Source: CAYMTN01 sp964393335 (GTDB taxonomy: Bacteria > Chloroflexota > Anaerolineae > Aggregatilineales > Aggregatilineaceae). From it: a DNA stretch of 19,301 nt. The notes below the pieces were generated by a model. That model did not search any database. It had not been told where the DNA came from and worked only from the letters and a program-made list of their open reading frames with translations. The stretch is taken from contig CAYMTN010000090.1 of NCBI GenBank assembly GCA_964393335.1, positions 1 through 19,301 on the forward strand, written 5' to 3'. Positions 13,872 to 19,301 of the stretch are shown one piece after another. A program made the translations under genes and the position numbers. Position 1 is the stretch's first letter. Every line of letters begins with the position of its first letter.

Positions 13872-14828
13872 TTACCAACTGAAGGGAGAACCGGGCGATT
13901 CGCCGTCCGTTCCGGTATCGCTGTCGTCAACGGCATCGACCCAGGGATCGGGCGGAGGGCTGGCCGGGTGGCGCGCGGGCGCGTCAGGGTCTGGAGCGCC
14001 CTGGCTGGTTGTGATCCGGGCCGACATCAGCGGTTTGCAAACCCGCTCTCCGCTGCCGTCTTCGACCATCACATATCCCTGGTCGCGCTCCATGAAGTTG
14101 TAAAACGACTCTAATTCCTGCGTCACACGGTTGGCCAGCGCGGTGGAAAGATCGGGCCCATCGGCCAGCGTCGTGACGATCACAAAATCCTCGGAATTGG
14201 TGACGTGTCCTACAAAATCATCCGAACTGCCATGCTCATTCAGGGTTTGGGCGATCAAATTGCCGGCGAAGCGCAGCGCCTCGTTGGCTGTCACAAAACC
14301 GTAGAGGTCGCGGAACACGCTAAAATCAGCAATCGTCAGGTCGATCCGGTACCAGCCGAGTTCATCTTCCAGCGCCTGCACGCGTTCCTGGATCAAACGA
14401 CCGGTAGGCAGGCCGGTGCGCGGTTCGGTCAACCCTTCTCGTTCCGCGCGGCGCAGCGCATTACGCACGCGCAGCGTCAAAATATCCAGGTCGAGCGGCT
14501 TCTCGATGAAATCATATGCGCCCTCTTCGAGGAGCTTGTTCTGCAAGACAATTTCCTGCCGTCCGGCCAGCACCATCACGGGGATGTGCCCGGTACGCGG
14601 CTTGTCGCGCAGCACGCGCAGCGTATCCAGGCCGGACTTATCTGGCATGCGTGTCGCCAGCAAGATCAGGTTGGGCCGGGACGTTTGGGCAAGCGTGATA
14701 CCCTCCTGGCACGTCAATGCCGTGAGAATCTCGTAGCCCTCCGCGTCAAAGTGCTGGCTTAGCGTTTCTGCCAGCCGGGCATCCATTTCAATGATCAACA
14801 AACGACCGGGCGACTTGTTGGAACTCAC
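13872..14828 (-). CDS. Response-regulator-like protein with degenerate receiver and degenerate GGDEF domains
   Basis: The GTG start at 14828 has GAGGA about eight bases upstream and gives 318 residues. Residues 9-125 form a receiver fold (LLIIEMD...PNLILLATRMPDKSG...VMVLAG...FIEKPLD). The phosphoacceptor Asp is Ala59 (LLATRMP), one acidic-pocket residue is Met15, and the switch Thr/Ser is Ala88, while Lys110 is kept. Residues about 136-222 look like a GGDEF domain (TGLPTGRLIQERV, IADFSVFRDLYGFVTANEALRFAGNLI), but the signature reads NSEDF instead of GGDEF. Phosphorylation and cyclic-di-GMP synthesis are therefore both unlikely, and the protein may work by binding a partner. The tail from about 275 is Pro/Asp/Ser-rich and disordered. 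It follows gatC by 26 nt and is probably co-transcribed. It has no partner kinase in the window. Confidence 0.88.
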   Translation of the reverse strand: MSSNKSPGRLLIIEMDARLAETLSQHFDAEGYEILTALTCQEGITLAQTSRPNLILLATRMPDKSGLDTLRVLRDKPRTGHIPVMVLAGRQEIVLQNKLLEEGAYDFIEKPLDLDILTLRVRNALRRAEREGLTEPRTGLPTGRLIQERVQALEDELGWYRIDLTIADFSVFRDLYGFVTANEALRFAGNLIAQTLNEHGSSDDFVGHVTNSEDFVIVTTLADGPDLSTALANRVTQELESFYNFMERDQGYVMVEDGSGERVCKPLMSARITTSQGAPDPDAPARHPASPPPDPWVDAVDDSDTGTDGESPGSPFSW

Positions 14829-14854
14829 GGCTTTTTCCTCACCCCTGGGACGAA

Positions 14855-15148
14855 TCAGTTGTCTTCGAGCACGGCATCCACGCGGAACTGGCCCTCTGCC
14901 GCATCTGCCGCATTGGCGAGCACCTCATCGCGCGGCAGCGACGGCTGGACCACGTCCGGGCGCAGCACATTTCGCAGTGGGAGCACAGACGCCGTCGGCG
15001 AGATGGCGTCGGTATCCAGCGCCTGCAAACGTTCGGCATAATCCAGAATCTGTGAAAGCTGACCGGCGTACAGTTCGATTTCGTCGTCGGTCAGGTCCAG
15101 TTTCGCCAGCTCACCAATACGTTCTACCATTTTGCGGTCAAGTTTCAC
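14855..15148 (-). CDS. gatC: Asp-tRNA(Asn)/Glu-tRNA(Gln) amidotransferase subunit C
   Basis: GatC is the small subunit that stabilises the GatCAB complex, which amidates mischarged Glu-tRNA(Gln) and Asp-tRNA(Asn). The 97-residue sequence fits the family length and pattern: VERIGELAKLDLTDDEIELYAGQLSQILDYAERLQALDTDAISPTASVLPLRNVLRPDVVQPSLPRDEVLANA. The start is GTG at 15148 with GGGAG about 10 nt upstream. The stop is TGA (14857-14855), showing that TGA terminates normally here. gatA and gatB are not in the window. The downstream gene is the receiver/GGDEF-like protein. Confidence 0.95.
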   Translation of the reverse strand: MKLDRKMVERIGELAKLDLTDDEIELYAGQLSQILDYAERLQALDTDAISPTASVLPLRNVLRPDVVQPSLPRDEVLANAADAAEGQFRVDAVLEDN

Positions 15149-15191
15149 GACGATCTGACTCCCTGCGTCCGTCTGGGTCTACGCTGGATGA

Positions 15192-15197
15192 ATTATA
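15192..15197 (-). promoter_or_regulatory. -10 box for gatC
   Basis: The reverse strand carries TATAAT at 15197-15192, 43 nt before the gatC start. The -35 region at 17-18 bp is poor (TTCGCA/TCGCAC). A TTGACG further upstream is too far away to be used with it. Confidence 0.5.
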
Positions 15198-15239
15198 ACC
15201 CACGCCCTGGCGGAGTGCGAACACCGTCAAGCGCGGAGG

Positions 15240-15268
15240 TTGAAGTAATCCTGGACGCCAAGTATCAT
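15240..15268 (+). promoter_or_regulatory. Promoter for the ABC permease operon
   Basis: TTGAAG (15240-15245) and TATCAT (15263-15268) are 17 bp apart, giving a predicted start near 15275 and a leader of about 74 nt before the ATG at 15349. Confidence 0.55.
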
Positions 15269-15348
15269 AGGGCAGTCTCCCTGACCTGATCTGTCGTGTG
15301 CGCGGTCGGCACAGGCAGAAGCATGGTGTACGTACTGGATGTGTTAGC

Positions 15349-16272
15349 ATGGCAGTCACCTATGATACAGCGCCCGCGTCGCGCCCCAATCCTCAGAAGA
15401 AGAACATTCTGATTCACCGCCTGGCACGCGCGCCCTGGTGGTTATTGATGATGGCGCTGATGGTGATCGTGTTTGCGTCCAGCGTGTCCAACAAATACCC
15501 CTACCCGATTGTATGGAACGCCGTCAAACAGGGCATCTGGACGACGATCTGGGTTTCGCTCGTCGCTTACGCGGTTGCGCTGGCGTTGGGTTTGATCGTC
15601 GCGCTGCTGCGCCGTTCCTCCAGTTTTGTCGTCTATCAAGTAGTAACGTTTTATGTCGAGGCCGTGCGCGGCATTCCAACGCTGGTGCTGGTCTATTACA
15701 TGGCGTTGGCAGCCATTCCACAGTTAATCATGTTAGCCAATGACCTGGGCGAGTGGCTGACCTGGATCAAGATTACGGTCAACATCACGGACAGCACGCT
15801 GTTTCATATCACGTTTCAGGGCATCGGCCACCGTCTGGCCAACTTCCAAACGCGCGACTTTCCCAATACCTACCGCGCGATCATCGGACTGGCGATCTCG
15901 TACAGCGCGTTTCTCTCTGAAGTGTTTCGCGCCGGGATCGACAGCGTCGGCGTTGGGCAGCGCGAAGCGGCCAGCAGCCTGGGCATGACTCACTGGCAAA
16001 TGATGCGCCTGATCGTGCTCCCACAGGCAATCCGTGTTGTGATCCCGCCGCTGGCGAATGATTTTATCGCCATGCTCAAAGAAAGCTCGCTCGTATCGAT
16101 CCTGGGCGTCGAAGACATTACCCGCCAGGGCCAAACGTATGCCGCCAGCACGTTTACATTTTTCCAGGTGTACAATGTGGTCGCTTTGACGTATCTCACG
16201 CTGACGGTCTCGCTTTCGATGGCCGTGAAACTTCTGGAGATGTACATGGATCGGGGCCAGCAGCGGGGTTAA
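15349..16272 (+). CDS. Polar amino-acid ABC transporter permease (His/Glu/Gln/Arg/opine family)
   Basis: This is an inner-membrane permease subunit of a polar amino-acid importer. I chose the ATG at 15349 (MAVTYDTAP, 307 residues); a GTG at 15298 would add a basic stretch unlike the family. Helices occur at about 30-46, 63-87, 95-127 and in the C-terminal half. The signature VEAVRGIPTLVLVYYMALAAIP and the EAA loop, FRAGIDSVGVGQREAASSLGMTHWQMMRLIVLPQAIRVVIPPLANDFIAMLKESSLVSILGVEDI, are both intact. An extra segment of about 45 residues (DLGEWLTWIKITVNIT...DFPNTY) is inserted between helices. No substrate-binding protein or ATPase lies beside it; an SDR gene follows 35 nt later. Confidence 0.93.
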   Translation: MAVTYDTAPASRPNPQKKNILIHRLARAPWWLLMMALMVIVFASSVSNKYPYPIVWNAVKQGIWTTIWVSLVAYAVALALGLIVALLRRSSSFVVYQVVTFYVEAVRGIPTLVLVYYMALAAIPQLIMLANDLGEWLTWIKITVNITDSTLFHITFQGIGHRLANFQTRDFPNTYRAIIGLAISYSAFLSEVFRAGIDSVGVGQREAASSLGMTHWQMMRLIVLPQAIRVVIPPLANDFIAMLKESSLVSILGVEDITRQGQTYAASTFTFFQVYNVVALTYLTLTVSLSMAVKLLEMYMDRGQQRG

Positions 16273-16307
16273 CACACGCCGGACAGACAGACAGCGAGGT
16301 AAACATC

Positions 16308-17018
16308 ATGGCCGATTTTACGGATCGGGTTGTCCTGGTAACCGGAGCAGGCGGCAACCTGGGCGGCGCAACTGCCCGCGCATTCGCCCAGGCGGGCGCA
16401 AAACTGGCGCTGGTCGAACGTCACGCCGAAGGGCTGCGCGAAACCTTCGCCGGCATTCCAGCCGACCGGCTGCTCATCACGTCCGCCGACCTGACCGACG
16501 CCGATTCGGTCGCCCAGATGGTGGCGAGTGTACTCCGCCAATACGGGCAGATCGACGTGGTCGCCAACACAGTCGGCGGCTACCGCGCCGGAACGCCGGT
16601 GCATGAAACCCCGCTCGATACGTGGGATTTTATGCTCACGCTGAACGCGCGCTCGGCGTTTATCCTGGGACGCGCGGTAGTCCCGCACATGCTGGAACGC
16701 GGCACGGGTAAAATCATCAACGTCGCGGCGCGGGCCGCGCTGGCTGGAACCGCCAAACAAGCCGCTTACACCGCGTCCAAAAGCGCCGTCGTGCGCCTGA
16801 CGGAAAGCATGGCAGCCGAACTGAAGCACCAGGGAATTAACGTCAACTGCGTGCTGCCCGGCACCATCGACACGCCGCAGAACCGCGACGCCATGCCCAA
16901 CGCCAATCACAGCCGGTGGGTGACGCCGGAGGCAATCGCCAATGTGATCCGGTTCCTGGCATCGGATGAAGCCAGCGCCATTAACGGGGCCGCGATTCCC
17001 GTCTACGGGGAGAGCTAA
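16308..17018 (+). CDS. SDR-family NAD(P)-dependent oxidoreductase-like protein
   Basis: The 236-residue Rossmann protein has the classical SDR nucleotide motif TGAGGNLG (12-19), a DLTD acidic turn (61-64), an N-T-V-G-G version of the NAG motif (87-91), Asn113, and the active-site Tyr154-x-x-x-Lys158 (YTASK). The usual catalytic serine about 13 residues before Tyr is alanine (INVAARAALAG, Ala140/Ala141). Related sequences with an ARAAL-type stretch exist in this family, so reduced or altered activity is possible rather than certain. The C-terminus has the typical PGTIDTPQNR and FLASDEASAINGAAIPVYGES. GCGAGG precedes the ATG. It lies between two transporter genes in one direction; no substrate can be named. 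Confidence 0.9.
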   Translation: MADFTDRVVLVTGAGGNLGGATARAFAQAGAKLALVERHAEGLRETFAGIPADRLLITSADLTDADSVAQMVASVLRQYGQIDVVANTVGGYRAGTPVHETPLDTWDFMLTLNARSAFILGRAVVPHMLERGTGKIINVAARAALAGTAKQAAYTASKSAVVRLTESMAAELKHQGINVNCVLPGTIDTPQNRDAMPNANHSRWVTPEAIANVIRFLASDEASAINGAAIPVYGES

Positions 17019-17042
17019 ACGAGCGGATGCCGCGAGCGCACG

Positions 17043-17834
17043 ATGGCTAGACTGGTCCTATGGATACGGTGGTCCTGGCGTGATCTACGCGAGCGTTGGC
17101 TGCAAGTCAGCGCTGTGGCGCTGATTATCGCCCTGGGGACCAGCGTCTATGTCGGCCTGGGCAGCACAACCCCCTGGCGCACTCACTCGACCGACGCCAG
17201 TTACGCGCTGTTGAACATGTACGATCTGCACGCCGCGCTGCCGCCCGGCAGTTACAAAAACGAAAGCGACTTGCTGCAAGCCGTACGGTCGGTCAAACAT
17301 GCCGCGTGGATCACGGCAACCGAAACACGGCTGATCGAGCCAACCTTCGTGAGCGTCCCGCGTGAAAACGACGATGATATTCTTGTACGCGGCCAGTTGG
17401 TGGGCGTCGACGTGGCTGGCGGCATGCCGCACGTCAACGGCATCCACGTCAATGCAGGACGCACGCTGACCGCCGCCGATTCCGGCCAACCGGTCGCCAT
17501 CGTCGAATATCACTTTGCCGACCACTACAAGCTGCCACCCCAGGGCCAGATCGCGCTGAGCGGCGGCATGGCGGTCACGTATGTCGGATTGGGCATGTCC
17601 CCCGAATACTTCATGATCCTGACCAACGAGGGCGGCATGTGGGCGCAGGCCGGTTTTGCCGTGATGTTTGTGTCACGCGCGACCGCGCAGGCCCTCACCG
17701 GCCATCCCGGCATGGCGAACGACCTCGTGATAACGCTGGACGACGACGCCGACCTCGCCGTAATACGCGCCGAGTTAGAAACAGTGCTGGGCGTCCCAGT
17801 CGAAACGCAGCCGATGACGCGATCTACCGCCTGA
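17043..17834 (+). CDS. FtsX/MacB-type ABC permease, N-terminal part before a frameshift
   Basis: The 263-residue frame contains a membrane helix (about 20-38, VSAVALIIALGTSVYVGLG) and a MacB-like extracytoplasmic domain (WITATETRLIEPTFVSV..., VRGQLVGVDVAGG, VNAGRTLTAADSGQPVAIVEYHFAD). It ends at TGA 17832-17834 shortly after VETQP (17811). The homologous continuation DDAIYRLMYHSIAMNQ is in the -1 frame from 17813, so adding one base near 17811-17813 would restore a single long permease. The downstream ATG at 17834 overlaps the TGA as TGATG, so split expression by termination-reinitiation is an alternative. It follows the SDR gene by 24 nt. No ATPase partner is visible. Confidence 0.75.
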   Translation: MARLVLWIRWSWRDLRERWLQVSAVALIIALGTSVYVGLGSTTPWRTHSTDASYALLNMYDLHAALPPGSYKNESDLLQAVRSVKHAAWITATETRLIEPTFVSVPRENDDDILVRGQLVGVDVAGGMPHVNGIHVNAGRTLTAADSGQPVAIVEYHFADHYKLPPQGQIALSGGMAVTYVGLGMSPEYFMILTNEGGMWAQAGFAVMFVSRATAQALTGHPGMANDLVITLDDDADLAVIRAELETVLGVPVETQPMTRSTA

Positions 17835-19267
17835 TGTATCACTCTATCGCCATGAACCAGCAAGTCTATGACATTATCATCATCCTGTTCATGGCCGGGG
17901 CGATGTTTGGTGCGTTCAATCTGGTAAGCCGCATCATCGAGACACAGCGGCGGCAAATCGGGATCGGCATGGCGCTGGGCGTGTCGCCTTACGTGCTGAC
18001 CATACGCCCGCTGCTGGTTGGCGCGCAGATCGCCGCGTTAGGAGCGATCTTTGGACTCATCCTGGGCCTGGTGGTCGGCAGGTTAACGGTTGTCTGGATA
18101 GGTGATCTGATTCCGCTGCCGGTCGTGACCTCGCTTTTCCAACCGCGAATCTTCACTGAAGCGGCGCTGATGGGACTGGTGCTGCCGTTTGTGGCGACAG
18201 TCTATCCGGTCTGGCGTGCGGTACGTGTGCTGCCGGTAGACGCCATCCGGACCGGGCACCTGATCGCCAAAAATAACGGCCTGTCACCGCTGATCGGGTC
18301 GCTGCCATTCGGCAAGAGCTTTCTGTACATGCCGCTTCGCAACCTGCTGCGCGCGCCGCGCCGCACTCTGCTGACCATCCTGGGAGGCGCGGCAGCCATC
18401 ACCACGCTGGTCGGGCTGGTTGGCATGTCGGATACGGCCATCCTCGGCATGCACAGCGTCGCGCGGGAAGCCTACCAGGGTCGCCCTGACCGGCTGACCG
18501 TCTTCCTGAATACAATCTATGCCGTCGACTCGCAGCCGGTGCAAGCCCTCATGCAGTTACCCGAAATCACGACCGGCACGCTCGCCATCCGGCTGCCGGG
18601 CACCGTACGGCATGGCAACACAACATTTCCGGTGATCCTTGAGGCACTCGATCTTCAAAATCCGGTATGGAGTCCCACCATTGCGGCAGGCAGTGCGAGC
18701 AGTGTGGGACCATTACCCGGCGTGTTGTTATCAAAAAGCGCCGCGCGCGACCTGAATATCACGGTCGGCGATACCGTAACGCTCGAACATCCGCGCCGCG
18801 AAGGGCCGTCGGAATATCGCATGGTGCGGACTGACGTACAGGTTACCGGGCTGCACGGCGATCCCTGGCGCACGTTCGTATACATGGATCGCAGCCAGGC
18901 CGGAATGTTAGGCCTGGACGGTACCACGAATCTGATCCATGTTCTGCCGGATCGGAATGTGACGCCGCTGGCGGCCAAAAATGCGCTGTTCCAATCGCCG
19001 CACGTGGCATCGGTGGTCGCCGTCCGTGAAGCTGTCGATTCGCTGCAATCCGTGCTGAACGAAGTGATCCGGTTCCTGTCGGGCGTGAAAATGGCCGTGC
19101 TGGCGCTGGCATTTCTGATCGCGTTTAACTCGACCGCCATCAACTTGAGCGAACGCGCCCGCGAGATCGCCACCATGTTTGCCTTTGGTTTGCCCCCGCG
19201 CATGGTGATCCGTATGGCCATGCTGGAAAACTTCATCACCGGGGTACTAGTACCCAAACTTGATTAA
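17834..19267 (+). CDS. FtsX/MacB-type ABC permease, C-terminal part, truncated at its 3' end
   Basis: This is the second fragment of the permease and is in frame from about 17813; ATG 17834 is the first usable start. Three membrane helices follow (VYDIIIILFMAGAMFGAFNLVSRI; LLVGAQIAALGAIFGLILGLVVG; AALMGLVLPFVATVYPVWRAVR) with the IETQRRQIGIGMALG FtsX signature. A second half repeats the layout: helix at LLTILGGAAAITTLVGLVG, an extracytoplasmic domain (RPDRLTVFLNT...), then helix VKMAVLALAFLIAFNSTAI and SERAREIATMFAFGLPPRMV. The family normally continues with two more helices after MLENFITGVL, but here the frame runs into VPKLD and TAA at 19267, which appears foreign. It is probably a pseudogene, or a gene interrupted by an insertion. 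Confidence 0.75.
   Translation: MYHSIAMNQQVYDIIIILFMAGAMFGAFNLVSRIIETQRRQIGIGMALGVSPYVLTIRPLLVGAQIAALGAIFGLILGLVVGRLTVVWIGDLIPLPVVTSLFQPRIFTEAALMGLVLPFVATVYPVWRAVRVLPVDAIRTGHLIAKNNGLSPLIGSLPFGKSFLYMPLRNLLRAPRRTLLTILGGAAAITTLVGLVGMSDTAILGMHSVAREAYQGRPDRLTVFLNTIYAVDSQPVQALMQLPEITTGTLAIRLPGTVRHGNTTFPVILEALDLQNPVWSPTIAAGSASSVGPLPGVLLSKSAARDLNITVGDTVTLEHPRREGPSEYRMVRTDVQVTGLHGDPWRTFVYMDRSQAGMLGLDGTTNLIHVLPDRNVTPLAAKNALFQSPHVASVVAVREAVDSLQSVLNEVIRFLSGVKMAVLALAFLIAFNSTAINLSERAREIATMFAFGLPPRMVIRMAMLENFITGVLVPKLD
19242..19255. repeat. Perfect 14-bp palindrome at the end of the FtsX homology
   Basis: GGGTACTAGTACCC reads identically on both strands. Recognisable permease sequence stops inside it (GVL at CTA) and CTAG lies at its centre (19247-19250). 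Confidence 0.9.
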
Positions 19268-19301
19268 CTTGCGGGGTGAGGATAAGCTCAGACACATGAA
19301 A
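19249..19301 (+). mobile_element. Possible left edge of an insertion sequence (continues outside window)
   Basis: The permease homology ends at CTAG, the preferred target of IS630-type elements that insert at TA. The following bases do not look like coding sequence of the same gene: they contain the direct repeat ACTTG...ACTTG and a Shine-Dalgarno-like GTGAGGATAAG ahead of an ATG AAA at 19296-19301. This could be a transposase start near an element end. Only about 50 bases are present, so the family cannot be established. Confidence 0.3.

Noticed and set aside
14205..14762. Forward frame over the receiver/GGDEF gene
   Set aside because: It is antisense to recognisable receiver and GGDEF folds.

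Overview
The window reads as bacterial chromosome, most likely from the phylum Chloroflexota (an Anaerolineae-type relative). This is inferred from the gene types: a long Ig-like surface protein with Thr/Ala/Pro-rich linkers, a membrane coiled-coil protein ending in a helix-hairpin-helix domain, a short FmdB zinc-ribbon protein with a Ser/Asp tail, a short EF-Ts, and lipoprotein-type thioredoxins. No 16S or other decisive marker is present. Base composition is moderately GC-rich and coding is dense, with no gene-free stretch above 300 bases.

Layout. 1-200: the end of an unidentified gene and a strong hairpin terminator. 202-1326 (-): a membrane-anchored HtrA-type serine protease, divergent from 1535-2502 (+), a degenerate metallo-beta-lactamase-fold protein and a 99-residue hypothetical protein. 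2598-2957 (-): an FmdB-like zinc ribbon, divergent from 3092-4591 (+), xylulokinase. 4598-9543 (-): a cell-surface cluster read right to left, consisting of a coiled-coil/HhH membrane protein, an Ig-like repeat protein (GTGA overlap), a YceI-like protein and a coiled-coil protein with two C-terminal membrane helices. 9758-11263 (+): surE, then a thioredoxin-like lipoprotein whose reading frame is crossed by a TGA. 11486-13846 (+): the translation/nucleotide block rpsB-tsf, a terminator, then pyrH. 13872-15148 (-): gatC and a response-regulator/GGDEF protein that is degenerate in both domains. 15349-19267 (+): a polar amino-acid ABC permease, an SDR-family protein, and a FtsX/MacB-type permease that is frameshifted and appears cut off at its 3' end.

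The strongest lead is at 11009-11011. The TGA falls exactly on the first cysteine position of the thioredoxin CxxC motif (reading W-[TGA]-S-T-C), the same frame then continues as an ordinary thioredoxin fold through to a TAA, and a small hairpin lies 24 nt downstream of the TGA. This is the pattern of a selenocysteine (UxxC) redox protein. A nonsense mutation or sequence error cannot be excluded from this window. TGA is an ordinary stop codon in several neighbours, so the genome is not globally recoded.

Other leads are a perfect 10-bp inverted repeat over the likely transcription start of rpsB-tsf followed by a leader with competing hairpins, the doubly degenerate receiver/GGDEF protein, and a 14-bp palindrome marking an abrupt end of the FtsX gene that may be the edge of a mobile element. 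Well-formed sigma-70-type promoters are visible ahead of the MBL gene, fmdB, rpsB and the ABC permease, and bidirectional-looking terminators lie at 140-172 and 2525-2552.
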